DNA from: Torymus aiolomorphi
Taxonomy: Eukaryota > Arthropoda > Insecta > Hymenoptera > Torymidae
Direction of reading: 5' to 3'
NCBI GenBank assembly: GCA_036365515.1
Contig: CM070876.1
Span: forward strand, 95,799,300 to 95,863,299
Length of the DNA: 64,000 nucleotides
The stretch's first letter is position 1. Each line of letters opens with the position of its first letter. The position numbers were made by a program, and so were the translations under genes. This document shows positions 24,437-34,745 of the stretch, piece after piece. The notes under the pieces were generated by a model. It had not been told where the DNA came from and did not search any database. It saw nothing but the letters and a program-made list of their open reading frames with translations.

Positions 24437-24931
24437 TTGATATCCCCTTGCGCACACAAGTGGCGCGCGATTTCTGTGATGGTGTACTACATCCAGGAAG
24501 CTGTGGAGGATTGGGGGCTGTCACTCACGCAGAGTGAGATTAACAGCTGCCTGGCGCATCTGGATATGAGACGCCATGGCACGCTGTTCAGGAAACTGGA
24601 CAGGTTAAGCAAGTGGGTGTTGGGCATCTACAGCCCAGAAGACTTTCAAGAGCCAGCGGGGCCGGGAGATGTTATCGCCTGGCGGAAAACGCTGAGAGAA
24701 GAGCTTCTGGGCAAACTCGTCATGGAAGATGACGGCACCTTCCTGCAGACCTCCAAGTGGGAGATACACCCCCTAGTGGTAATATTGAAGAGCGAGCCGA
24801 TCTTTAAGATCCTGAGGAAGATGACAGCAGAGACGGTGCAAAGAGGGAAGTTTTGCATTTTTTTTTCAATATCCAATATTTTTGCAAACAAAAAGGCTAC
24901 AGGGACGTGCAAGGTTGCATTTGAAAGCTAA
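24437..24931 (+). CDS. Unidentified 164-residue ORF, last part inside a repeat
   Basis: I do not recognise this product. It is the only stretch in this area with balanced, non-repetitive composition (DWGLSLTQSEINSCLAHLDM, LREELLGKLVMEDDGTFLQT). It is moderately acidic with no transmembrane segment. The last ~27 residues (from KFCIFF) run into the inverted repeat at 24855-25060, so the natural C-terminus is probably lost. It could be a transposon gene piece, a captured host exon, or chance. An ATG in good context is absent, and the start shown is simply the first ATG. Confidence 0.3.
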   Translation: MISPCAHKWRAISVMVYYIQEAVEDWGLSLTQSEINSCLAHLDMRRHGTLFRKLDRLSKWVLGIYSPEDFQEPAGPGDVIAWRKTLREELLGKLVMEDDGTFLQTSKWEIHPLVVILKSEPIFKILRKMTAETVQRGKFCIFFSISNIFANKKATGTCKVAFES

Positions 24932-25060
24932 GGCAATGTAGATTACAGGAAAATTATCGAAAAACCCCGACCATGACCTTTTCATCTTGAAAAAGTGGCC
25001 AAAAAAAGAAAAATTTGAAAAAATCTAATTTACGTGATCTCACCTAAAAAAACCGCTGCC
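24855..25060. repeat. Dispersed repeat R1, plus copy
   Basis: About 200 bp matching the reverse complement of 27020-27232. Shared marks are AAAGCTAAGGCAATGTAGAT, TACAGGAAAATTATCGA and TTGAAAAAGTGGCC. A third, more diverged copy is at 53690-53815. The two copies here may be TIRs of one 2.4-kb element or two independent insertions. Confidence 0.8.
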
Positions 25061-25329
25061 AATTCATTGGCACGTAACTTCCTCGAACAGAATTTATTGA
25101 CCCCTTTTATCAACTAACTATACTAATAATTATGATTGTTTTCTCTTTTTTTGTTTTTATATTTCTATATTTCTATAAATATTATTTATAAATTCCTTAA
25201 TAAATATTTACGTGTTATAATTGAGAGCATTACTTAATTATTTATCATCGAACCGAGTTAATTTTTATAGGTTAAGAGGGTTCGGAAGTCGATCAAAACT
25301 TAAAATTTCGCATCACAATACATCAGCAG
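25061..25329. other. Non-coding, AT-rich
   Basis: No gene or repeat seen between repeat R1 and the palindrome. Confidence 0.4.
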
Positions 25330-25750
25330 ACAAAAACAACTCATTTGTTATTAAAAATATTACTTATGTCGACTGTAATTTACTATCAACTGATAAGAAT
25401 TTTTCCATCGGTCTTGCAGTCTTACAAATTAAATTAAAATAATTAATATTTATGGCAGTCAGATTTCCCTTGTTTATAATCACCCCCGCAGTCCCTGAGG
25501 AGGAGCCGGAGCGGGCGTTGGACAATTTGGTGGTGGGGGGCAGTCAGATCGTCCTTTACTAACAAAGTTTTTTCCAGGTTTTAATTAAGTTTTTATTTTA
25601 GATTCTGCGGGGGTGATTATAAACAAGGGCAATCTGACTGCCATAAATATTAATTATTTTAATTTAATTTGTAAGACTGTAAGACCGATGCAAAAATTCT
25701 TATCAGTTGATAACAACTCTTTTGCTTATAAAAAATAATAATCTAAAAAT
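25330..25750. repeat. Palindrome, ~150-bp arms with ~100-bp spacer
   Basis: The arm at 25330-25495 contains TATTTATGGCAGTCAGAT and TTTATAATCACCCCCGCAG. It recurs inverted at 25598-25745 with few mismatches. The GC-richer spacer (25496-25597) is unassigned. Confidence 0.85.
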
Positions 25751-25755
25751 ACATA

Positions 25756-26667
25756 GGGTAGATGTCCGTATTAGTGTGGGTTTAAAAAACTCTTCAGTTT
25801 TGTCGCATAATAATAGACTATTTAAACTGTCTCAGAGATTCCGGGCAGATTTATATTGATAATAAAACTAATAATCTACACGAAACAATTTTTTTTATAG
25901 AAAAATATTAATATTTACGAAAGTTACAAACAATATAAAAAAAAAAATTGGTACGCATTTGTGTGCCCTAGCAGACAACAAAATACATTTTTATGTGCCT
26001 CGTATTATGTAGGTGTACACGTTTGTGTGCCCGATATTAGTGTGTCTTAATAATATTATCATTGCCAACAAAATTATTTTGTTAACTGTAGGGCATTTAT
26101 AATCAATTTCTAATCCTTGTTTACATTGAATGTTAATTAATTCCAATACCGTAAAAACTGCTAAAGGTCGTCAATGCGATATGAAACAACGTTTGTGAGC
26201 AGACAATCTAACCTAACTTTTCTGTTCAAGCGCCGATACGAGCACGCTCATTTTTCACTGCCCTATTAGTAGACACCATTGATTAAATATTAAAATCAAT
26301 TGAAAATCTTTATATTAAGGTTTATTATATAACATAATATTATTTTATGATGTAATCAATTGTATCCCACATTAAAATCCTTCCGAAACATTATTTAATG
26401 TTACTTTTAAAAATGTCATTTCTTAGCAAGTATGGGCAAGGAAACACCGTGAAACACCCCAAACCGTGAAACATATTTTTGAAAGTTCTTTTTTAATGTT
26501 ATAGTAAATGAAAACAAATTAAGTAATTAATTCTAATTAAACTTAATTAACTATACTTTATGAAAAAAAATATTTTAGTGTTACTTTTTTACTCGTTCAT
26601 TTCTAGGATATGTTTTAATAATAGGGCACACAAATATGGACAGGTACACTAATACGCACCGCTACCC
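25756..26667. mobile_element. TIR element with TA target duplication (mariner-like MITE)
   Basis: 912 bp. Both ends begin GGGTAG, followed by related sequence with CGTATTAGTGT. TA flanks both sides (25754-25755, 26668-26669). No transposase ORF, so it is non-autonomous. Assignment to the Tc1/mariner group rests only on the TA duplication. Confidence 0.7.
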
Positions 26668-27019
26668 TAGAGTAAACTATGAACTATATGCATGCTATAA
26701 ACATATGTATGTTTGATAATAAACTTAGTAAATAAATTTAGTAATAATTAATTATATGTAGTAATAATTTATTATATTTATAATAAACAAAGAAAACAAA
26801 AAAAAAGATAAATTTAGAATAAATGAAAAAGAGTACAAAAAATTGCGAGGTACTTTTGTACAAAAAGAGGGTAAAAAAAGAAAAAAAAATCCTTTTTTTC
26901 GTTCTTTTTGTTTTTAAATGTCTTTTTTATGGAAAAACACCTTTTAGCATTTTTACAAGTCATTTTTTTATATTATAAGCGCCTTTATCTTCCTCCAAAC
27001 TTTAAATGTCTATGCATCC

Positions 27020-27232
27020 CTTTTTTTTAAAGATAAACCAGGTAAATTCCATTTTTCAAATTTTTCGTTCTTTAGGCCACTTTTTCAAGGTCAAAAGGTC
27101 ATGGTCGAAGTTTCTCGATAATTTTCCTGTAATCTACATTGCCTTAGCTTTCAAATATGACCTTGAACGTCCCTGTAGCCCTTTTGGTTGCAAAGATATT
27201 TGATATTGAAAAAAAAAAATGCAAAATTCCCC
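27020..27232. repeat. Dispersed repeat R1, minus copy
   Basis: Inverted partner of 24855-25060, containing the complement of TACAGGAAAATTATCGA and GACCATGACCTTTTGACC. No ORF. Confidence 0.8.
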
Positions 27233-28856
27233 ACTGTGCGGCGTCACAGGCCTAACACCCACATCCCCATGAGTCCACAGTAAATGTCCAGAGCGCAGAC
27301 GCCATAGAGACCTCGCAGCAACACCAAGAACACAAGAATATGCAATGCTACGAGCAGCACAGTAACGCATCAGAATCAACGAGGGGAACTGAAGATTGAC
27401 AACGGCCAGATCAGGAGACATGCTGCGTCTTCTGTCGAGTGACGAAACGGAGTTCCAGGTGCCTAGGGGCGTTGGCTTGTTATTAGTAGAACTAATAACT
27501 AAAGTAATGTTACGTAATGCCCTTTAGTATAGATAGGGAAGCGGAAAATTTTGATAATTTTTATGTTAAGGGCTTGGCTTCCTTCCCAAAGGAAAGCGTA
27601 GCTCAAGTATAAGGTAGGAAAGGTTTGACGCTTTGAAAGCTAGCGAAAGCGTGAGCAGATGTTTGTTTTTCTGCTCGACCCAAAGTTTATTGCTCTATCG
27701 AAGAGAAAACTTACTTGATGGCGAATGCCCACTGGAAAATGTTTTTTTTTTATTAAGTACCGTTATTCTAACTCCCATCTATAGCTTAAAAGTTGGAAAT
27801 TTTCCACTCAAAAATACTAGGAAAATACATTTAAAATTATTTTTTCTCTTACAACTAAATTGAATGAGTTTTTGTAAATCTTATATTCTTAGGAATATTT
27901 GTTATCGCTTTATAAGCAAATCATTGTTAAATTTAGTTGCTTCTTTAGGAACAAAATGCTTTTAACGTAATAAGAAATTTTTTTAATGTAAATTAAAATA
28001 GTAACTGAATTTTTCTATGTATTCGGTATTGAAATTATAATAAAACGGGAATACTTTTATATTAATTATAATACTAAATAAAATATTGTTTATATACAAT
28101 TAATAAGTTTAATATGCTATAAAGCTTGTAAATCTAATATTTTTAGGAATGTTAGTAATCGCTTTCTAAGCAAGTACATAGTACATTAAATATTTTACAT
28201 TATTAGTCCATCATTTATGATTAAAAATGAATTTTTATAAATAATTCATGTTTGACTACTAAAAATTTTACAAATAAAATGATATATCAATATAAACAAT
28301 GTTTTATCGTTAAGATTTTACATTAAGTTAATTAAATAATGAAAATACCTCTCAGTAAGTTTCTAAGCTCTATAAATATATTTATAAACAAAATCTTTAC
28401 TAACAATTGCGTTACACATACTAACACTAACCCAAATTATTATATTCTTTATATTTACAATGTGAAACAACTAAATTATTGAACTTATTAGTTAATTAAA
28501 GCTTTTCAACCTCTTAATTAATTATTTTCATGTTTTTTATATTAAAATCCGTTTTCATTCTGGTTCCCTTTATATTTCAAATTAAAATTTAAGTTAAACA
28601 ATTATTATTTATTAAATTATTAAGATAGAAGACTTTAATAGTCGTGCATAGAATTTCTAAATACAATAATGAATTTAGTCATCTCAAGGAGTCATTTTTC
28701 TTATAGAACTTTATTTTCCTACGTTTCGAAAACGTCAAGTTTCCCTTATTCAAGGACTCTAAAACCCATACAGAAATTTACAATTATTTACAAAAGTATT
28801 AAAATTATTTACATGTTAATAACAATAAAACTATTACTTTTTCCTTACAAGTTGTG
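27233..28856. other. Non-coding DNA left of the Gypsy element
   Basis: A GC-richer patch at 27233-27470 has a 95-codon minus ORF (27134-27421) without recognisable motifs. The rest is AT-rich. A ~60-bp motif with TTTTAGGAAT and AATCGCTTT is present twice (near 27885-27930 and 28140-28185). Nothing else seen. Confidence 0.4.
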
Positions 28857-29982
28857 TGTAACGGGATGGCTAGTGGGGAAAAATCCCAACAAGCCACAGG
28901 CCAGCGATGCCCTAGAACACGGTGCCGCGGGTGTCAGACTAAAATGACTTGCCCGGGGATCTGCTCCTGGAATCCCGAAAACAACGCGAAGCTCTCACGC
29001 GAACTTCGCTTTCCAACTATTTGGATCGCTGAGTGAAAAGCGCGCGCTGGAAGAGTAAAGCGCACGGCCGCTATGCTCAGATATGAAAACGACCGGCGGA
29101 GTCGTTTTCCCGCGGAGGCGGCGGTATCCGGGAGAAGGACAGGTTGTAATGAACAACGCGACGAGTAACTAGATATCACAATATATTAAAACCAAATAAA
29201 CATTTACATACACAACGCACGTGCTTATTAGACAAATTGTTAGTTCGCGCGCGACCGTTAATATTCAAACGCGCGAACGTTACAGAGCGCGGCGAAGCTG
29301 CTAATATCGCGAGCGGTGTTAAAGTACGGCGGGCTGACATACACCCGCACGTACACGGTACAGAAAGCTTGCACGGGGCGATTTTCGTGCGAGCCTTTAC
29401 ATTAATTACGCGAGAGATGAGAGTATAAGACTTACTTTAAGGAGCAGTCGGTGCACACGACTCTCTCTCGCTCACGCTCGCTAGCACAGTATTTGTGCGC
29501 TGTGTCTCTCTCTCTCCTACTCGCTGTACGGGGTCGGCAGGCGGCTGGCTGCCGGCTCCTCTCTCGCTGTCTCGTGTTCGCTCTCTCTCCTACTCGCTGT
29601 ACGGGGTCGGCAGGCGGCTGGCTGCCGGCTCCTCTCTCGCTGTCTCGTGTTCGCTCTCTCTCTCTTCCTCTTATACTCGTATGCACTCCGCTCGGCACCA
29701 ACACTATACACGCGGCGTTTACAAAAAAACAATAGGAGGGTGCGGACGAAGTCACTCACGAAGACACGGAGGAGATGCTCCTTGCGCGACGGCAGACACG
29801 AAGATGGCTCCCTTTTCTCGCGGGAACAGGTTAGCAGCTTCGCGACGGATGACGGGCATTTTACGCGTCGCGAGACCGATTCGCTACGCGCGGCGCGCCT
29901 CGATTCGGCTGCGCAGGAGTTGCGCGCGCGCGCTCACTACCTTCGCGCGGTAGATTAGAATCGCGGCTAGACACGCGTTACA
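28857..29982 (-). repeat. 3' LTR of the Ty3/Gypsy element
   Basis: 1126 bp, TG...CA. It matches 37984-39047 closely except for an extra copy of a 73-bp unit (29507-29652) that makes it longer. The short ORFs on both strands are by-products of its CT-rich composition. Confidence 0.93.
29507..29652. repeat. 73-bp tandem duplication in one LTR
   Basis: Two adjacent copies of a unit with CCTACTCGCTGTACGGGGTC and GGCTCCTCTCTCGCTGTCTC. The other LTR has one copy (38644-38716), so the duplication or loss happened after insertion or came by recombination. Confidence 0.9.
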
Positions 29983-29989
29983 CCCCCCC
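29983..29989 (-). promoter_or_regulatory. Polypurine tract of the Ty3/Gypsy element
   Basis: Seven G on the minus strand directly before the 3' LTR (TGTAACGCG). Same layout as 8815-8820. Confidence 0.65.
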
Positions 29990-30233
29990 GTCAGACGCTG
30001 CTTAGGAGACCGTGAGCAGCTCTGCTAATCATGGCCGTCGTCGTACCTACTAATGATTAGGAGAAGGAGGTTCGAAAAGGAATATTGAAGAATCGGAGTC
30101 ACCGGTTTTTCTTTTTAATTTTTATTAAAAAAAATATAAAAAAAAACTTCAGGGCCTCGCCCCTCTTCAACTGGCCCGGGAATACGGTCGGCGCCCCTTG
30201 TGACGGCTTGGTTGGGGCAATGTTTAGACTTTT

Positions 30234-31091
30234 TCACCCCAAGCTCGCCACACATGAAGCACCGGGGGATCGCGTTACTGTCGAGCGCATCCTGGGCCGC
30301 TCGCTCTTCTTCGAGCGCCTCCTAAGGCGCTCTTCTTCTTCTTGGAGACGGCGCTGGGCCTCTTCCTTGACCCGGCGCGCCGTCTCCTCCATGCGCTCCT
30401 GCGCACGAGCCAGGCGAGCCTCCTCCGCCTTTTGGAAGGCTGTGCGGCGCATCCTGGCGGCCCTGGCCTCTGCGGCGGCCGCGAGCTCTTCGCGCCGGCC
30501 TTGGGCCATTCCGACCCATTTGCCGGCTTGCCGCTCGCCGGCCTCACCGTGGCACTGGAGAAAGACCTCCAGTGCGGCCAGGGCAGCGTCCTCCGCAGCG
30601 CGCGAGGACTTGCTGAGGCGCCGCGCTTCCTCGAGGGCCTTCTCCACTGGGACCCAGGCCGCACCGACTTCATCACTCGGTGCCCACTTGGGGGCCTGGG
30701 TCGGAGAACTCCCTTTACTTTCCTCGTCGGCCCGAGCCGCGCCGGCGTTTCGTTCCGGCGCCATCTCTGAGGCTTGGACCGACGCCTCTTGCGAAAGCCG
30801 TTCTTCCCGGCTTTCCTGCTGCTCCTTCGGGGGATGAGGTCGCCGAAGCGGACTGGGACCGGCCTCTGCCCAGGCCGACCCCGAAGGTCCCTTTCTTGGC
30901 TTCGGCGCCTCTATCTCCTCGATCATGACGGTGGAGGGCTCTTCCACTGGCTGGGGTGCCAGTGTGACAGCGTCGATGCCCTCCACGACCGGCTCCAAAA
31001 AATCGATGACGGCGGGGTCAGGATTGCACTGGATTAATCCAGCGATCACCTTCTCCGCCGTCTCCGCTATTTCGGGAGTCAGGCCTTGCAT
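30234..31091 (-). CDS. Third ORF of the Ty3/Gypsy element, charged coiled-coil protein
   Basis: 285 residues downstream of integrase, where envelope genes sit in some Gypsy elements. It is not envelope-like: no signal peptide, no membrane segment. Residues 1-60 are acidic and hydrophobic (LTPEIAETAEKVIAGLIQCN). The middle is Pro/Ser-rich. Residues about 150-265 are a long Arg/Glu/Ala heptad-rich helix (EEARLARAQERMEETARRVK), probably a coiled coil. Just past the C-terminus the next frame reads CFMCGELGVKKSKHC, a zinc-knuckle-like CxxC...HC. The annotated end may therefore reflect one frame slip, and the full protein may finish with a metal-binding motif. That would fit a nucleic-acid-binding role and the lack of a knuckle in this element's Gag. 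Same frame class as pol, 103 bp downstream of it. Confidence 0.7.
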   Translation of the reverse strand: MQGLTPEIAETAEKVIAGLIQCNPDPAVIDFLEPVVEGIDAVTLAPQPVEEPSTVMIEEIEAPKPRKGPSGSAWAEAGPSPLRRPHPPKEQQESREERLSQEASVQASEMAPERNAGAARADEESKGSSPTQAPKWAPSDEVGAAWVPVEKALEEARRLSKSSRAAEDAALAALEVFLQCHGEAGERQAGKWVGMAQGRREELAAAAEARAARMRRTAFQKAEEARLARAQERMEETARRVKEEAQRRLQEEEERLRRRSKKSERPRMRSTVTRSPGASCVASLG

Positions 31092-31193
31092 GTCCTGAAA
31101 CAGGTAAATCGATCCCGGGGAGGAGTGAGATTGAGGACTGGAAAATTAAGACGAACACAGGTTAGTACGTACGACACAAGTTGGACGGCACAA

Positions 31194-32786
31194 TTATTGC
31201 TTTTTATACGCTCGGGTTCTACGAGGACTAATTAGTCCGGCATCAGCAGGTACGGGCTTCTTCTTCGAACCGTTTGGCCTCCCTGGGCCTCGCTTGGGTT
31301 CTGTTGGACCTGCCACACGCATAGGCCGGCCATCGCTCGCACACTTTCCTGGCCTAACTAATAGCGCGGACTTACGAGGTGGACCGCGCCTCTTAGCCGT
31401 CGCCCGAGGCTGTACATTCCCCTGGCTAACTCTGTGGCCCTCTGACGTGTTACGTTCGGCTGAAGAGTCCCTCGCTGGTAGCGACTGGGCTATTTCTTGA
31501 CTACTTTTGTCCAAGTAGTTCTTGGGTTCTCCTGCGGAGACGTATCTCTTGAGTTGCTGCGCATGGACGGGACGTATCGTTCGACCATCCTCACCTTGGA
31601 TCTCATAGATGTTTTCGCCTAGAATATTCACAATCGTGTAGGGCCCCGCGTACTTCGGGGCTAATTTGGCAGAAATCCCCTCAGCTGCTGAGGATAGTAC
31701 CTTATTCTCTCTCCATACACGATCGCCTAGACAGAATTCTGGAGGTCGACGATCAGCGTCATAATATTTGGCTTGTCTCGCCTGCTCCGCTTGCGCGTCG
31801 GCCGCCGCCCGAACCTGCAATTCGCGGAGCTTGTCCATACGTACCACCCAATTGTTTATCGCCTCTTGCTGCCCTTGCTCTTCGGCTAACCTGTCTTCCT
31901 CCCGCCTTAGTGTCTTCGGTGGGTCAGGTTGTCGGCCGTAAATGAGCATGGCAGGATTTATCTTTGTGGAGCTGTGTTCGGCAGTATTGTACGCGAACGC
32001 CAGCTCATTCAGTTTCTCATCCCAGGACCGGTGATTTTCCTCTGCGTAAGACATAATCATTGTCTTCACCGTTCGATTCACACGCTCGACAGGATTGGCC
32101 TGAGGGTGATACGGAGGTGTAAACGTGTTATGCACGTTTCTCTCCTTTAAGAATGCCTCTAATGGTGCATTTTTAAATTCAGTCCCATTGTCTGAGAGAA
32201 ACACCTCCGGGACTCCGAATCGCAGACATACTCGCTCGTTGAGTCCCTTAATCACCGATTTACCATCTGCCCTTTTTATCGGAATTACTTCAATCCAGCG
32301 TGTGAACAAGTCCTGGAATATGAGAATGTATTCGTGGCCGTGCGTGGTTTTTGGGAGGGGCCCCATAATGTCGCTGGCCACGATTTGCCATGGACGCTCT
32401 GTAATTCGGCGTCCCATGAATCCTGTTGGAGCGCGCTGTTCGACTTTGCACTGCTGGCAAATTTGGCACTGGCTCACGTATCTAGCTACATCACGAGACA
32501 TGTGTGGCCAATAATACTTCCGCTTTACTCTTTCTAGCGTTTTCTCGCGGCCCAAGTGCCCAGTAGTTGGAAAGTCATGGCATTCTCTCAGTACTTCGCG
32601 TCGCTTTTAGTGAGGGACTGCTAACTTCCATGCATCATCGTCGCCGAGAGACTCGTCTATGACTTCATTTGGTTCGTACTTGTACAGTCTCCCCCCCGCC
32701 AGCTTGAACGTGGGGAAGTCTCGCGGTCGCTGTTGAACCTCTTTCACAATTTCGAGGTACCATTGGTCGTTTGTATCGCGTACGAG
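31194..32786 (-). pseudogene. Ty3/Gypsy integrase (pol C-terminal part)
   Basis: Integrase, in the same frame as the RT. After the pol stop at 32787-32789 the frame continues with LVRDTNDQWYLEIVKEVQQR, has a second stop (TAA, 32607-32609), then is open for 453 residues from 32555. The zinc-binding HHCC motif spans ECHDFPTTGH and CQICQQC. Catalytic core: ASDIMGP (residue 62 of the 453), FLSDNGTEF (122) and NPVERVNR, spaced as expected for DDE integrases. The C-terminal part has the GPY module (YAGPYTIVNIL) and a basic tail rich in PRK. It would insert cDNA into chromosomal DNA. The two nonsense codons disable pol unless read through. Confidence 0.9.
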
Positions 32787-34745
32787 CTATAACGCGGCGA
32801 CCGCTGGCTCCTCTTCCTCGAACATCCGCGAAAGGGCATCTGGGACATTGTTCAAAGAGCCCTTTCGGTGTTCGACTGTGAAACTGTGGTTTTGTAGTTC
32901 CAAAGCCCATCTTGCTAACCTGCCTGATGGGTTTCGGAGATCACGGAGCCACTTCAAGCTGCTATGATCCGTGATGACCTTGAAGTCATAGGCCTCTATA
33001 TACGGACGGAACTTTTTGATTGCCCAGAGAATTGCTAGACACTCTCGTTCCGTCACGCTATAATTCTTCTCGGCCGCGCTCAGAGTTCGACTAGCGAACT
33101 CTAGGACTCTTTCGTCGCCGTCTATTATCTGGTATAGCACCGCTCCAAGTCCTGTATCGCTCGCATCAGTTTGCACCACGAACTGTGCGTTAGATACCGG
33201 TCTGTGGAGAATCGGTGCAGAAGCAACTAGCGGTTTTAGCTTTTGGAAGGCCTCTTCTTGTGCCGTTGACCACTCGTATTTCCAATCCTTTTTCGTTAGG
33301 TCGGTCAGTGGTTCAGCAATTGTGGCGAAGTTTGATAAAAACTTTCTATACCACGAGGCCATTCCTAGGAAGCGTCTCAGCTGACGGAGGTTTTTCGGCA
33401 CCGGATATTCCATAATGGGCTTTATTTTCTCGGAGTCTGGTTTAAAACCATCCCTATTTACTATGACCCCGAGATATTGGACCTCATCGCGACAGAAGAC
33501 ACTCTTCTCGCGATTTATTGTGACGCCCGCGTCCTTTATCCTATCTAGAACACTTTTTAGAACCTCTTTATGCTCCTCGAATGCTTCTGTGACTACTATT
33601 ATGTCATCGAGATACGAGTAAGCAAAAGGTTCGAGTTCGGGGCCGATGACTTTGTCAATCAGCCTCTGGAAGGACGCTCCGGCATACGAAAGACCGTAGG
33701 GCATTCTTGTAAATTGAAATAACCCTTTGCCTGGCACGGTGAAGGCCGTAGTCTCTTTGGACTCCGGATTTAGTGGTATTTGGTGGTACGCACTACTTAA
33801 ATCCAATGTGGATATGTATCCCGCTTTCTGCAGTTTGCGTAAGATACTCTCCATGTATGGTAACGGATATGCGTCTGGCCTTGACGCTGCGTTCACTTTT
33901 CTGAAGTCCACACAGAAACGGAACTTCCCGTTGGACTTGCGTACCATTACCACGGGCCTTGACCAGCCGCTTGTCGAAGGTTCTATTATACCCGCGAGTA
34001 GCATTTCCTCCACCTGCTTGTGCATCTCTTCCTCGAGTTTTCGAGATACTGGGTAGTACTTCTGTTTTATGGGTCTTGTGGAGCCGACGTCTACTGCATG
34101 CTCAACCCACGAAGTACACCCTAATGGTGCCAGGCCGTTTCCCATCAGCTCAGCGACTAAAGCTTCCGCTTCTTTGCGCTGCTCTTCTTTTGGGTCCGCC
34201 AACCCTATAGCTGATACGGACACGGTATTATTGGCGGTTATGGAGGCTACTTCTAACTTTACGCTTGCATCATCATCTTTGAGATGCAGCGTATTGTCAG
34301 TGGGGTCTAAGACGGCGCTAAACTTCTTAATGAAGTTCACCCCCAAGTAGCACTTCGTGTCTAGGTCTGGCATGATTGCGACGCGCACATCCTTGCACAC
34401 GCCTGCCACGACTATGGGTAGATACACATAGCCAACCACTGCTCTGCTCTGCCTACTAGCTACCCGTGCCGTTAGGCCGCTGGCCGGGATTAATTCTTTT
34501 CCGCAGGCTGTAGCGAGCTGTAAGCCGATGGAATTCATCCCAGTCCAGGAAGCTCCAGTATCGGAGAGTGCCCGTAGCCTGTAGCCGGCTACACCTACTT
34601 GAAGCCACCATCGCGAGCATGTTTCCTGGTTAGCTTCGTTCTGCTGAGTCGCGGGCACTTCTTCGCTCTCTCCTTCAGGCAATTGGACCGAGTTACCCTC
34701 GGTCGCTGATGTGAGAGCTGGGGGCGGGCGTGTGGCCGTGTTTAC
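32787..34745 (-). CDS. Ty3/Gypsy protease-RT-RNase H (pol)
   Basis: Pol N-terminal two-thirds, 631 residues from the first listed start, a TTG at 34682. The frame is already open upstream past the gag stop, so translation probably enters by -1 frameshift from gag. Protease: LSDTGAS, catalytic Asp at residue 41. RT: WSRPVVMVRKSNGKFRFCVD (240-259), LDLSSAYHQIPL, and catalytic YLDD at 357-360. RNase H: QTDASDTGLGAVLY (Asp 506), TERECLAILWAI, VITDHSSLKW and NVPDALSRM. All catalytic residues I can check are present. The frame ends at TAG (32787-32789), just before the integrase, and is otherwise intact. Product: replication enzymes in the virus-like particle. Confidence 0.93.
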   Translation of the reverse strand, partial: VNTATRPPPALTSATEGNSVQLPEGESEEVPATQQNEANQETCSRWWLQVGVAGYRLRALSDTGASWTGMNSIGLQLATACGKELIPASGLTARVASRQSRAVVGYVYLPIVVAGVCKDVRVAIMPDLDTKCYLGVNFIKKFSAVLDPTDNTLHLKDDDASVKLEVASITANNTVSVSAIGLADPKEEQRKEAEALVAELMGNGLAPLGCTSWVEHAVDVGSTRPIKQKYYPVSRKLEEEMHKQVEEMLLAGIIEPSTSGWSRPVVMVRKSNGKFRFCVDFRKVNAASRPDAYPLPYMESILRKLQKAGYISTLDLSSAYHQIPLNPESKETTAFTVPGKGLFQFTRMPYGLSYAGASFQRLIDKVIGPELEPFAYSYLDDIIVVTEAFEEHKEVLKSVLDRIKDAGVTINREKSVFCRDEVQYLGVIVNRDGFKPDSEKIKPIMEYPVPKNLRQLRRFLGMASWYRKFLSNFATIAEPLTDLTKKDWKYEWSTAQEEAFQKLKPLVASAPILHRPVSNAQFVVQTDASDTGLGAVLYQIIDGDERVLEFASRTLSAAEKNYSVTERECLAILWAIKKFRPYIEAYDFKVITDHSSLKWLRDLRNPSGRLARWALELQNHSFTVEHRKGSLNNVPDALSRMFEEEEPAVAAL

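Noticed and set aside
29432..29959. Overlapping ORFs on both strands in the Gypsy LTR
   Set aside because: LTR sequence with CT-rich low complexity; the same frames differ between the two LTRs.
30085..30928. Plus-strand ORFs up to 250 codons
   Set aside because: Antisense to the third Gypsy ORF; Ala/Arg/Ser-rich from GC-rich composition, no domain.
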